DNA of 40,193 bases from contig JABSSW010000092.1 of the NCBI GenBank assembly GCA_018902385.1, forward strand, positions 1 to 40,193. The letters run 5' to 3'. This stretch comes from Physcia stellaris. Its lineage: Eukaryota > Ascomycota > Lecanoromycetes > Caliciales > Physciaceae. The notes under the pieces are model-generated. The model worked only from the letters and a program-made list of their open reading frames with translations. It had not been told where the DNA came from and did not search any database. Below, piece after piece: positions 9,379 to 21,534 of this stretch. Both the position numbers and the translations under genes were made by a program. Numbering within the stretch: position 1 is the stretch's first letter; each line of letters opens with the position of its first letter.

Positions 9379-10150
9379 AGCTTTTGAAATATTCAACATG
9401 ACGCAGAAACAAACGCATGAAAATTTTTTCAATCATTTTGAAAAAAAAGACAGCGATCACAATGCTGAAAATAATTCATTATGTGTTAATTTCATTGTCG
9501 ATTTGAGTTAATCTACATGATAATTGCGTGTTACGAAAAAATTAACAACGATTTTAAGAAAAAGACAAATGCATTAAAACGTCATGAACTCAAGATTGTC
9601 ATTGTCGAATTCGAAAAAATCAAATCGAATCAATTCAAATTTCAACAATCTGCGCGTTTTGCAAACTTTGATAAAATCTTCGAAGAAAATCTCAAAAATG
9701 CGTTCTGATAGAAATATATTTGTGAATTTATTAATTTTAACAAATCAAAATATTGATGTTTTGCAAATTTTACATAGATTTTGATTTTCGTCCGAAATGC
9801 AAATTTCATTTTCAAAATTATGAAGTCAGTTCATGTTGATGCAATTTCGTTAACTTGAATTTTAATCGAATTCAATTTTCTTTAATAGAATTTCTTTCAT
9901 TGATGACTACTAATTTCTCGCGAGAAATCGTTTGACAACACATTCAATTCAGATATAACGATGTGAAAATTGTGCTTATTCGTGACTTTAAACACGATCA
10001 CGTAGAACTGATCATGAAAAAAACAATCTCGCATCTTGATATCGATGCTCACATATCGCAGCGATTTCAATGTTTTTGATCAGTTTGTAAATGTTTTTCG
10101 CTCGTATGTATTGTATCGTCATACGATATCGCGCTTAATCAAACAAATCA
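9379..10150. other. No secure gene; one charged 63-codon frame
   Basis: A plus frame at 9517-9708 encodes a Lys/Asn/Glu-rich helical-looking peptide with no known motif. The rest shows no feature. From about 9900 the base context becomes less biased, leading into the lightly mutated gene on the minus strand. Confidence 0.3.
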
Positions 10151-10156
10151 TTTTGA

Positions 10157-10910
10157 CTAGTATTGATACTCGTTGTTTCTTGTGCTGTTTCTTTGTGTTG
10201 TTTGAAATAATGTCGTGTGTAGAATTTTTGACTCTGTGAGTTCATCGATTATCTTCTTTAGATTCTTCAATCGACTTTGAAGATTGTGATTCATTATTTC
10301 AATATTAGCAGCGCTGCTCGTAAAGAACGATGTTTCTTTATACATTGATTCTATTTTTTGTAGAAGCGCAACTAGATCTTGTTTCATGTTGATTTTGATA
10401 TTGAGTCTTTTTGATATTATTTTGTTCTTTCGCCTTGAGACATCAACTGTTCTAGTTTCTTCGATAACTTCATTTCAATACTCGATCTCTTCGAAAAGCT
10501 CAAATGTGAATTCATTTTTTTTTTCACTGTCATTAGTTATATTTTCATCTTCAGAAAACTGATGTGTCTCGTTTGAGTAATTGATTTTTCGAGCTGTGTT
10601 TTGATCGATTGTTTGTTTCTCATCGTCAAAATCGAACAACGTTTCGAAAGTTTTCAAATGATTGTTTTCATAGTCAGATACTTTCATAGTCAAATACTTC
10701 GCTGTCTTTGTTCTCGTGAATTACATTATCATTCTCGTCTTTTTGACTTTTCGCTACATTATTCGACACATTGATAGACGCAGACATTGATTTGTCCGAT
10801 ATATTGTTCTGTCTTTGAATCTTGTTGCGTCGTTCGAATATCTTTGATTTCTCATCTGATACGATTAAATCATCGAAATCACTAAAGTCATTCTTTGTTG
10901 AGCGAGTCAT
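10157..10910 (-). pseudogene. Lightly mutated acidic/coiled-coil protein gene, broken twice
   Basis: On the minus strand an ATG at 10910 opens a frame (MTRSTKNDFSDFDDLIVSDE...) that ends at 10674. The reading continues in another frame from there to a TGA at 10475-10477 and beyond it, with no stop, to a TAG at 10157. The frame change is caused by a 16-bp tandem duplication (10667-10698); counting one copy, the frame would be continuous. The TGA fits a mutated TGG. The product would be about 245 residues: acidic Asp/Ser/Asn-rich first half, then a predicted coiled coil (SAANIEIMNHNLQSRLKNLK). This could be the N-terminal part of a retroelement Gag or an unrelated host protein; I recognise no family. 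CT and AG are near normal here, so the gene was damaged recently. A TATA box stands about 125 bp upstream. Confidence 0.5.
10667..10698. repeat. 16-bp tandem duplication within a coding frame
   Basis: TTCATAGTCAGATACT (10667-10682) and TTCATAGTCAAATACT (10683-10698) are adjacent and differ at one base, G against A after A, the substitution type seen throughout the window. The insertion shifts the minus-strand frame by one base. Confidence 0.9.
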
Positions 10911-11033
10911 TCGAAATTCTGTACGACGTTCGTGCTTTTGTGCGTTAACTTTAAGCGAAATTCGAATTCATAATTGTAAAACTGTATCATTGCATCAAAA
11001 GTGAAATTTCACAGTAGTGAGTAGCGTATGATG

Positions 11034-11046
11034 ATATATATATAAA
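11034..11046 (-). promoter_or_regulatory. TATA box of the 10.9-kb gene
   Basis: ATATATATATAAA on the plus strand reads TTTATATATATAT on the minus strand, 125-135 bases before the ATG at 10910. Palindromes follow further upstream at 11058 and 11144. Confidence 0.45.
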
Positions 11047-11057
11047 TCATTTTGTTT

Positions 11058-11161
11058 TGACATTTATAAACAACATCGAATTTCAAGATATAATAAAAAT
11101 CATAACTTGCAAGTAAAATCACATTTTATTTTATAGTCATCGATGTTGTCTATAGACAACA
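11058..11161. repeat. Palindrome-spacer-palindrome unit
   Basis: A partial palindrome (TGACATTTATAAACAACA, ending 11075) and the perfect TGTTGTCTATAGACAACA at 11144-11161 are separated by the same spacer type as at 7341-7536, with CATAACTTGCAAGTAAAATC here against CATAATTTGCAAATAAAATC there. The differences are C to T before T and G to A after A. This is the least mutated copy in the window. Confidence 0.85.
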
Positions 11162-11199
11162 ACGATTGTTCACATACAATGATAAATATGACTTGCATA

Positions 11200-12880
11200 C
11201 AATGTTATAAATTATGTAATTTAACAATTTATCTGCAATTAATAAAGTAATAAAAGCTAAAAATATAAAATTTCTCATTATGATAAATGAATTTTCTATT
11301 CGAAAATCTTTCTCGAAATCGCTCTCGAAATAAAAAGATAAAAAAGTAAAAAATAAAAAAGATAAGAAGTTAAAAAGTTAAAAAAATAGAAGAGTATATA
11401 AATAAACAAATAAACAAATAAAGTGAAAAATAAATCAGATAGAATATCAAAAAGAAAAATAAACAGTTAGAAAGATGACGATATAAAAAAATAAAAAAAA
11501 AACACGTTCGAGAAATAAAAATATAAAAAAAATATAGATAAATGAATAAACAATAAATAAATTATTATAAGATTTTTTCAACACAAAAATCAATTTTGTA
11601 TGACAAACAAAATCGAACTTTGACGAAAAATGTCGATCGAAAAATCGTCGAGATCGATTTCTTTCGAATGAAAACATTCGTTTATCAAAATGAAAATTTT
11701 TTATAATGACAATCTTAATAAACAACAATTGAACAATCATTATTAAAATAAAATCTCGACTTTTTTAGATTTTGTTTTCAATTCTAACTCTTAATTTCGA
11801 ATTAATCACGTTTAAAATAACAAAAATTGACGAGTTTAATACAACGTTTTCGATTTTTTTTTATTTTTACTATTTTAACAATTAATATTATTGAATTTCA
11901 ATAACGACGAAAAAAAAAAACAATTATAATTTTTGTTTTAAACGATTTATTTCGATAAATAACGAAAAAAATATAATACAAATTAATATTGTTAAATCGA
12001 AAAAATTGATTTTTGATCAAAATATTATCGTAAATAATGTTTTTTATTTTTATAAAATATATATAAATAATTTTATATATTAAATTGAATTAAAAATAAA
12101 TAAATATTAAAAATAAAAATATTTCGATTATATAATGATTTTTTTTTTTCGATTATCAATTAATTTTTACAATTTTATATTATTACGTTATAATTATTAC
12201 GTTGTAATTATTAAATTTTTATTTTTATTTTAATAATCAAAAAATAAATTTTAAAATCAATTAATATTTAAAATACAAAACGATTATACGAATTCAAAAC
12301 AATACAATATATATTATTGATTTGACAAATATATTATTTTATTATAAAACAAATAAATTCGAAAGTTTTTTTAAAAAAAACTTTGTCGAGAAATCTCAAA
12401 ATTAAAATCAAATTTGATAAAATTGCAAAATTCGAAACGAACACAAAATTGACAACGACGTAATTTTCGAAATTTCAAAACTATTGCGATAATGAATCGA
12501 TTTTTGTTATTTTTACGACGTTGAAATGCGTTCATTTCGTTTTACAATTTTGATTAAATAAATGAAAATTATAAATGATTGTTGATTGAAATGCAACAAC
12601 TGTATGACGCAATAAATTCGATGATGAAACGTCAAACAAACTTTAAATTAATCAAATCAGAAAAAAGTGTCGCAAATCAATTTGAAAATTTGAATGAAAA
12701 TTTCAATGTCAAACATGAAATTTGAATTGCAAAAATTGCAATCATTTGATCACATTTTCGAAACATATCATGATTTTCGATTGAATATAACGCAATAAAA
12801 TATCAAAATGTATTTGTTTTGATATTGATCATTCTGAATATTATGTACATATGTTGATTTCAAAATTTTGATTGATTTGA
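11200..12880. other. AT-rich, A-rich low-complexity DNA
   Basis: Runs such as AAATAAACAAATAAACAAAT, AGTTAAAAAGTTAAAA and long A or T tracts dominate. A 97-codon minus frame at 11447-11740 is hydrophobic because it reads these tracts and is not credible as a gene. No repeat unit beyond simple tracts is seen. Confidence 0.5.
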
Positions 12881-13021
12881 TCATTTGCGACGAAAATATC
12901 GAAAATATGTTATACAAATTCGATTTATTTTTTCATTGAGATTTTTTGATTTATTAAAATTTCAAAAATTCGAATTTGCAATTTTTGCATCGATGTATGT
13001 TTGCGAAAATGATTCGCGCAT

Positions 13022-13124
13022 GAAAACATTCGATAAAACATTCGATAAAACATTCGATAAAACATTTGTTGAAACATTTGATGAAACATTTGATAAAACA
13101 TTTGATAAAACATTTGATGAAAAT
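13022..13124 (+). repeat. 12-bp minisatellite encoding (K/E)TFD repeats
   Basis: AAAACATTCGAT and its variants (AAAACATTTGAT, GAAACATTTGAT) repeat about eight times without a break. Read in the plus frame 12885-13184 they give TFDKTFDKTFDKTFVETFDE and so on. The host frame shows no other recognisable feature, so coding is uncertain. Confidence 0.8.
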
Positions 13125-13184
13125 CGATTCGATTTGAAAAAAACAATTCGTGAAAATTATATCGATCATGACATATTCGAATAA

Positions 13185-13816
13185 AATTTTCTTTTTGTTT
13201 TCATTTATGTTCGTTTGTTTCGATTTTCAATTCAATTAATTCGTTTCATTGCATTTTTTCGTCGTCGTCAAAACGATTGTCAAAATCGATCGATTCGTCG
13301 ATTATATATGTATCGTTCGATTCATCAAAATCATTCGATTCGTTTGATCAAATTGAATGTTTTTTTTTTTTTTTGTTGTTTTCGCATTTACTTTTTCGTT
13401 CGTTTTTTCGTTCGTTTGATATTTTTTGCAAATTGAACTTTTTCGCGAATTGAAATATTGTGTGAAAAATCAAATTTTTATTTTTTTCGTTGCATTGCAT
13501 TGCAAACGTATTTCGTCAACGATTTAAAAAAAAAACGATTGTTATGTTTGATTATTTTTTTTTCATATGCAAACGAATTTCGTTTTCATCGTTGATTCGA
13601 ACAACGAAAAAAAAAAAAATAATATTTTTTGAATTTGCAATGAACATAATCATTTCATACAAAACGTTTCGTTCAAAATTGAAAACGAAAATGTTTTTGA
13701 AACAAAGTTTTTTCAAACAGTTTTAATCGATATTCGAAATTCGAAAAAAGTTTTTCATTGATTCGTATGATTTCAAATCGTTTCAATCGTCAAAAATATT
13801 GAAAAATTTGATTTTT
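13185..13816. other. T-rich mutated DNA, no gene
   Basis: The plus strand is T-rich with repeated TTTTTCGTTCG-type strings. Short frames at 13215-13436 and 13490-13726 encode Phe/Arg-rich peptides and are taken as composition artefacts. Confidence 0.4.
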
Positions 13817-14248
13817 TCAAACTTTTTGATTTTTTTGCAACAGTTTTTGTTGTGATTTCACTTGAAAACGCGTATGTGTTTTAATTTTTGAAATATCGAA
13901 TGCAACGTCAAACATAAAACGTGTTTTAACTATTGAATTTTGAATAATAACTGATTGTGAAATCGAATAAATTTCAAATTTTTGTTTATTCAACATCATT
14001 TCATTTCGATCATTGATTGTGTAATGAAATTTTCGAAACTCGACAAATGTTTGAAATGTAACAATCATTGAATGACATTCGTAAAAAACGTTGATTTCGA
14101 TCGATGCAACAACAAAAATAAAAATAAAAATAAAAATAGAAATAAATTTTTGAAAAACATTTCGTTTTTTTCGTTTTTTGACATGACGATTTGTTGCATC
14201 ACGCGAACGCGTCGTAATAAAAAAATTTAAATTCAACGTCAATTGCAT
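13817..14248 (-). pseudogene. Hypothetical single-span membrane-type ORF (143 aa)
   Basis: The minus frame has a basic segment (HVKKRKKRNVFQKF, residues 23-36). A hydrophobic run of about 15 residues (ISIFIFIFIFVVASI) follows, then about 90 polar residues. The hydrophobic run is encoded by an (AAAAAT)n tract at 14115-14145, so the membrane segment may be an accident of a simple repeat. No homologue is recognised. It is listed because it is the longest frame in 5 kb of extremely AT-rich DNA. Confidence 0.25.
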
Positions 14249-14259
14249 GATTTGTTGAA

Positions 14260-16200
14260 ATTCGTTGAAATTCTCGTGATTGAATTGATATGAAATTGAA
14301 ATTGATGTTGTTGTTGATGTTTAAATCATCAATTTCGAATTTATCGATTTGTATACAATCAAAATTTCGCAATTGATAACTCGATGCGTTACGTCAAAAT
14401 TTAACAAACGTTACAATATTGAATTTTTTTCATTAAATTTTACAATTTTGATTACATAAACAAAAATCATATCAAATTTTTGATTGATGTGCAAAATGCG
14501 AAAAAGTTGCATCAAAATTTTGATGTTTTTCGTCAAAATTGATTTAATTCAATAAAAAAATAAACTTTTTGTAAAGAAAACGATAAATATTTTTTTATAA
14601 ATTGTGTTTTATTAAATATTTTACAATTCAAAACGAAAATAATAAATAATTTTAATTTTAAATTTAAATTTTCAATAAAAATATATATATTTAAATTATT
14701 GCATTTAAACATGCGTTTTACAATATTTAAAATTAATTTGTTTTTAAAAAAATTGAATTTTGTTTGTAATAAACACAAAAATATTTAATTTATCGATATT
14801 ATTATTTTAATAATTCAAATATTTAAACAACAAATATTTGTGAAAAATTTTAAAATTATTAAACATAAAATACATTTATAAAAAAATGTTAAATTAAAAT
14901 AATTTAACGTCGCATTTGTGTGTATATTTCGATTAAAAATTGAAATTTTTAATTAATAAAAATTATCGAATTTAACAAAATTTTTGATAATTCGAACATT
15001 TTGATATTTTCAAAACATATATTATCGTTAATATAATTTTTATTATTATTACAACACAAACTTGTTCGTAAATTTTTCAAAAAAATTTAACGCAAAATTT
15101 CAATATTATTTTTAATTTATTTATTTAAAATTGTAAAACAAAATTAACGTATTTTAACGTTGTAACAACAACGAAAATCGAATTATTATAACAATAATTA
15201 TGTAATTTGAAAAAATATAATGTTGTCGATTTTCGCGAATTTTTTTTTTTAAAAAAATTTCGAATTTGTTGATCGTAATATAAATAATTAATACGTTTAA
15301 TTGTTATTATTTAAAACAACAAAAAACAATATATAAATTCGTGTAAAATTTTTAATTTGACGTTAATGTTTTTTAATCAAAATATTTTAATTTTAATTTT
15401 ATGTAAAAATTTATTTCAATTTACGTTTTATATTTCAAAAAAATACGAAAAATATTTATTATACGTATATTAAAATCAATAATAATAATTGCAAATTATT
15501 AAATATAAATAAAATAATATAAATTCGTGATTTTAATTATTGTATTAACGTATAATTTCAATATTAAAATAAAAATAACATAAAATAAATATTACGTAAA
15601 AACATAAAATCGAAAAAAATCAAATTATATTAATCGTAAAACATAATTATTATCAATTTACGTATATATAATGTATATATAATTATATAAAACACGTTAA
15701 ACGATAAAATAAATAAATTAAATAATATATTTACAAAAATAAAAAATTAAATAAATTCGATTTTACATTTGACGTTAATCGTTAATTTAAATCGAAATAT
15801 TAATTTAATTCGATTATTTTCAAATTTAAATTCATTTTAATTTTAATTTTAATTTTATTTTTATTCGAATATAAACGTATATTTAATCGAAATAATTTTG
15901 AATCGATTATTTACGTTAATACGATTTCAAAAATTTCATTTTATAAACATGTTATATTTTAACAAAATCAAAAAACAACATGAAAAATAATAAAATTGTA
16001 AAATTTTAAATTATGTAATTGATTATATAATATACAACATGAAATATAAAATAAAATTATAAAATAATATAACATTTATCAAATATAACGTTTTTAATAA
16101 ATCAATTTATACAATTTATTAATAATTGTACGATAATTTTGTAATTTTTTTTATAACACGTTAAAGCATTTATATTATAACATGTTAATCGACAATTGAC
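14260..16200. other. Extremely AT-rich DNA
   Basis: Almost only A and T, with G and C mainly as isolated CG or CA/TG. No frame of note. The stretch 15100-15260 can be aligned with 20560-20730 (AACAACAACG with its neighbours, then TTATTAT.ACAATAA, then TTGTCGATTTTCG), making it a third diverged copy of the repeat described at 20030. Confidence 0.5.
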
Positions 16201-16242
16201 GATATTTCACAATCAACGCAACGTATTGCTATCTCCTATGCG

Positions 16243-16345
16243 CTCGTTTATGAGGACTCATAAACGAGATTTTGTATGTAGAGGCTAGAGTCTTGGCTTC
16301 CGAGCAGGGCTCATAAACGAGATTTGGAAAAAACTCATAAACGAG
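16243..16345. repeat. CTCATAAACGAG motifs, one inverted pair
   Basis: CTCGTTTATGAG (16243-16254) and its exact reverse complement CTCATAAACGAG (16257-16268) form a perfect hairpin with a two-base loop. Further copies of CTCATAAACGAG stand at 16310-16321 and 16334-16345. Degenerate versions of the pair recur in every unit of the satellite that follows. Confidence 0.9.
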
Positions 16346-16616
16346 ACAACTAAAACGAATTTGAAAATTCTGAAAAGTGCGTTTTGTAGAGCGAATCTTG
16401 TTTTCTTGAATAGAAAAAGAAGTTTGTAAAAATAAAAACATTTGAGATAGTTATCATTTTTTAAAAAGTTCGAAAAGTTTTGAAGTTCGCGACGATCTAT
16501 CTCGCCAAATCTTAATTTTCAAAGTTGCACCGTTGTGTGAGTTTTTGACATGATAAAGTTTTTTTTGCAAATTTGAAAAATTTAACATTGAAAATGTATA
16601 AAAATGTTTTTAAAGC

Positions 16617-16628
16617 TTAGGGTTAGGG
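16617..16628 (+). repeat. Interstitial TTAGGGTTAGGG
   Basis: Two exact units of the common fungal telomere repeat lie inside the unmutated island, followed by GCTAAT. Two units could occur by chance, but GGG is otherwise nearly absent from this part of the window. Confidence 0.6.
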
Positions 16629-16779
16629 CTAATATTGATCGAGTAATAATTTTTTCAAAAATTTCAATTGAAAAAAATGAAAGAACGTTTCATACTAAAA
16701 ATATGAGATTTTTTTTTGATGATATAAAAAAAACATAATTTTTTGAATAATTTAGAATAAAAAAAGAAAAAATATTATT

Positions 16780-19700
16780 GAAAATCGATGAAAATATCGA
16801 TTGTTTTCAAAAATTATATTTAAAAATTGTTATATGTTCATTTACGAAAAAGATGTTTCGTTTATGAGCATACACAAAAAAACTGTAAGTTGGTATCGAA
16901 AAATGCAAGATTTTTCATATATAACATTACGTCATAAGTTGAAAATTCATAAAGATATCAAATATTTCATTTTTTCAATATTAAAAATTGTATCGTGCTT
17001 TAATACGAAAAATACGTTTCGTTTATGAACATACACGAAAAAAAGTTACATTTGTATCAAAAAAATGAAGATTTTTCATATATAACATTACGTCATATGT
17101 TGAAAATTCATAAAGATATCGAATATTTCAATTTTTCGAAATTGAAAATTGTATCGTGCTCATAAACGAGAAATATGTTTCGTTTATGAACATATACAAA
17201 GAAATCATAAATCTGTATCAGAAAATAGAAAATTTTTCATATATAACATTACGTCATATGTTGAAAATTTATAAAGATATTGAACATTTCAGTTTTTTAA
17301 TATTGAAAATTGTATCGTGTTTCAATACGAAAAATACGTTTCGTTCATAAATATACTCGAAACAAAAATATATTCGTATCAAAAAATCGAAGATTTTTCA
17401 TATATAACATTACGTCATATGTTGAAAATTCATAAAGATATCGAATATTTCAATTTTTCGAAATTGAAAATTGTATCGTATTCATAAACGAAAAAAATGT
17501 TTCGTTTATGAATATACACAAAAACATTGTAAATTAACATCAAAAAATCGAATGTTTCACATTACGTTATATGTTAAAAGTTCATAAAAATATCGAATGT
17601 TTTGAATTTTTAAAATTAAAAATTGTATCGTGTTTGTGAACGAGAAATATGTTTCGTTTATAAACATACACAAAAAAACTATGAATTTGTATCAAAAAAT
17701 CGAAACTTTTTCATACATAACATTTCGTCATAAATTGAAAATTTACAAAAAATATTAAATTTTTCAATTTTCGATATCGAAAATTGTATCATGTTCATAA
17801 ATAAAAAAAACATTTCGTTTATAAATATACACAAAATTTTTAAAAATTTTGTAATTCGATTGTACATTTTTCATATATAACATTACGTCATAAATTGAAA
17901 ATCGACAAAAATATTAAATTTTTCAATTTTCAAAATTGACAATTGTAACATGTTTATAAATGAAAAAAATATCTCGTTTATGAACATACACAAAACAATC
18001 AAAAATTTTTTCAATAAAATCGCAAATTTTTCATGTATAACGTTACGTCATAAGTTGAAAATCGACAAAAATATTCAATTTTCAATTTTGAATCGAAAAT
18101 TCTAACATGCTCATAAATGAGAAAAATATCTCGTTTATGAACATACACAAAAATGTTATAAATTTTTACATTAAAATCGCATATTTTTCATGTATAACAT
18201 TACGTCATAAATGAAAAATCGATAAAGATATTAAATTTTTCATTTTTCGAAATCGAAAACTGTATCATGTTCATAAATGAGAAAAATATCTCGTTTATGA
18301 GCATACACAAAAATTTATAAATTTTTATGATAAAATTGCATATTTTTATGTATAACATTACGTCATAAATGAAAAATCGATAAAGATATTAAATTTTTCA
18401 ATTTTCGAAATCGAAAATTGTAACATGTTCATAAATAAAAAAAATATCTCGTTTATGAGCATACACAAAATATTTATAAATTTTATGATAAAATTGCATA
18501 TTTTCATGTATAACATTACGTCATAAATGAAGATTCGACAAAGATATCAAATTTTTCAATTTTTCAAATAAAAAATTCTAACATGTTCATAAATGAGAAA
18601 AATATCTCGTTTATGAGCATACACAAAAGATTTATAAATTTTTATGATAAAATTGCATATTTTTCATGTATAACATTACGTCATAAATGAAAAATCGATA
18701 AAAATATTAAATTTTTCAATTTTCGAAATCGAAAATTTTAACATGCTCATAAATGAAAAAAATATTTCGTTTATGAACATAAACAAAAATGTTATAAATT
18801 TTTACATTAAAATCGTATATTTTTCATGTATAACATTACGTCATAAATGAACAATCGACAAAGATATTAAATTTTTCAATTTTCGAAATCGAGAAAATTT
18901 TAACATCTTCATAAATGAGAAAAATATCTCGTTTATGAGCATAAAAAAAAATGTTATAAAATTTTATATTAAAATTGCATATTTTTCATGTATTACATTA
19001 CGTCATAAATGAAGAATCGACAAAGATATTAAAATTTTCAATTTTCAAAATCGAGAAAATTCTAACATCTTCATAAATGAGAAAAATATCTCGTTTATGA
19101 GCATAAACAAAAATGTTATAAATTTTATATTAAAATCGCATATTTTTCATGTATAACATTACGTCATAAATGAAAAAACGATGAAAATGTTAAATTTTTC
19201 AATTTTCAAAATCGAGAAAATTCTAACATCTTCATAAATGAGAAAAATATTTCGTTTATGAGCATAAACAAAAAACATATAAATATTTATATTAAAATCG
19301 CATATTTTTCATGTATTACATTACGTCATAAATGAAGAATCGAGAAAAATATTATTTTTTTCAATTTTCGAAATCGAAAATTGTAACATGTTCATAAATG
19401 AAAAAAAATATGTCGTTTATGAACATGCACAAAGATATTATATAATTTTATTATAAAATTGCATTTTTTTATGTATAACATTACGTTATAAATGAAAAAT
19501 CGATAAAAATATTAAATTTTTCAATTTTCGAAATCGAAAATTGTTTCATGTTCATAAATGAAAAAAATATTTCGTTTATGAGCATAAACATAAATGTTAT
19601 AAATTTTTATATTAAAATCGTATATTTTTCATGTATTACATTACGTCATAAATGAACAATCGACAAAGATATTAAATTTTTCATTTTTCGAAATCGAGAA

Positions 19701-20030
19701 AATTTTAACATCTTTTCATAAATGAGAAAAATATCTCGTTTATGAGCATACACAAAATATTTATAAATTTTTATGATAAAATTGCATATTTTTCATGTAT
19801 AACATTATTTCATAAAAGAAAATTCGACAAAGATATCAAATTTTTCAATTTTTCAAATAGAAAATTCTAACATGTTCATAAATGAGAAAAATATCTCGTT
19901 TATGAGCATACACAAAATATTTATAAATTTTTATGATAAAATTGCATATTTTTCATGTATAACATTACGTCATAAATGAAAAATCGACAAAAATATTAAA
20001 TTTTTCAATTTTCGAAATATAAATTTTCGA
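16780..20030 (+). repeat. About 160-bp satellite, about 20 units
   Basis: The landmark ACATTACGTCAT or a close variant recurs at 16924, 17085, 17246, 17407, 17559, 17720, 17880, 18040, 18197, 18355, 18513, 18673, 18833, 18995, 19156, 19318, 19478, 19638, 19802 and 19962. Spacing is 157-164 bp except one of 152. Each unit also has TCATAAATGAGAAAAATAT followed by CTCGTTTATGAGCAT, an inverted pair of about 12-base arms. Short frames inside the array are artefacts. Units from 18.1 kb on are the more alike, suggesting more recent spread or exchange on that side. Confidence 0.95.
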
Positions 20031-21520
20031 CAATTTATTTGAAAACACAACAATGACAAATCAATTTCAAACATGTTGATATTACGAATTTGATCATTTC
20101 AAATTTTAATAATATTCGAAATCGTGTGTTCGTATAAAACAACAATTTGAATAAACGTTTAATTCATTCAATCGATGTATTTTTTTTCAAAATTTTATCG
20201 AACAAAATGTCGATTATCAAAAAATTAACACGTATTTATCAATATTCGATTATATATCGTCATTGATGTTTTTTCTTTTGAAATTATCATTATTACAATG
20301 TCAATTATAAATAAAAATCGAAAAATATAATATCAAAAATGTATAAAACACAATTTAGAATTAAATATTCAATATATTCGCTTAATGACAAATGATCGAT
20401 CGAAAAACATTTTGATCAATTTTGCATTCGAATTTTTTAAAATCGATAATTTTTATTAATTGAAAATTCAAATTTTCAATACGATCAATTATCAATTTTT
20501 TTTTTATTCAATCATTAAAGTTTTTGCGTTCGTGCAATTGTTGCATATTTTGCATCGCAATTAACAACAACATATTATTTCAAATTATTTACTCGAAATT
20601 GTAAAGTAAAATTAACGTCATTCAACGTTGCAACAACAACGCAAATCGATTTATTATCGCAAAAACTATTTGATTTGAAAAATTATGTTGTTGTCAAATT
20701 TCGAACGATTTTTTTTAAAAACATTTTGAATTTGTTTGTAATAAAAATAATGTTAAATCAACAAATACAAAATCAATTATTTTACAAATTGACGTTTATA
20801 TAATCAATTGATTTGTTTAATCGTATACGTATTTGATGATTTATTCGAAAATACGAATATGTTGAATTCAATCGAATATTTGACGTTGACGTGATTAAAT
20901 CAATCGTTTTCGTAATTTATCGAATTTTGTTGATCGAATTGTTTATTATAATTTTAAAAAATTCGATTCGCAATATTTTGTTCATTTGAATTTTAAATAT
21001 TTTACGTTAATATTGTAAAATGTATGAAATTTCAAAAAAATAAATGTTAAAATTACAACATAACATAAATTTATCGAAAAAAAATAAAATTTAAATACAT
21101 TATACATTTTTCAAATTGTTTTTTTAAAATTAAATACGTTTAACGATTCATAAAATATAAAATAAATTATTGTCAATTACACGTACAATAATTATGTGAA
21201 CGACATTATTAATCAAAACAATAATTTTCACAAAATTAAACATCATGTAATATATTAAGATTCGTGAATTAAATTCAATCATCAATTAATTAAACGTAAA
21301 AAAATTACAAATAAATAATCGACAATTAAAATATTATATTCAACGAATAATTTATAATATCAAGAAAAAATCAATATTACGAAATGTAAAGTTTTATTGT
21401 TGACGTCAACGTTTAATTATTGCGAAATTTGTAATTCAATAATCGTAAATGCGACATTTACACAAACGATACGATATAAAAACGAATGAAAAACAACAAA
21501 CGCAATTGATAACATTCGTA
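20030..21520 (+). repeat. Diverged direct repeat, copy A
   Basis: From TTTTCGACAATTTATTTGAA at 20030 to the ACGATACGATAT block near 21475 this segment parallels 24850-25920. Shared landmarks include AACACAACAATGACAAATCA, TCGAACAAAATGTCGATTAT and GTCAATTACACGTACAATAA. Copy A contains about 400 extra bases around 20340-20750. No coding frame survives. Confidence 0.85.
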
Positions 21521-21534
21521 CAATTGAAACATTA

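Larger units (their letters stand above)
16201..16640. other. Unmutated island at the edge of the 160-bp satellite
   Basis: CT, CC, AG and GG are common here (for example GAGGCTAGAGTCTTGGCTTC), unlike the DNA on both sides. It contains four copies of CTCATAAACGAG and a two-unit TTAGGG tract. A 70-codon minus frame (16229-16441) is open across it but shows no domain. The island may be the source unit of the satellite or a later insertion. Confidence 0.55.

Noticed and set aside
11447-11740. 97-codon minus-strand hydrophobic ORF
   Set aside because: It reads through A-rich simple sequence on the plus strand, which gives Phe/Ile/Leu runs automatically; no start context or domain.
16801-17867. 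Several 60-75 codon ORFs with similar sequence
   Set aside because: They are successive units of the 160-bp satellite in translation and not a gene family.
16780-20030. CRISPR array
   Set aside because: The whole 160-bp unit is repeated; there are no unique spacers between short identical repeats and no cas genes.
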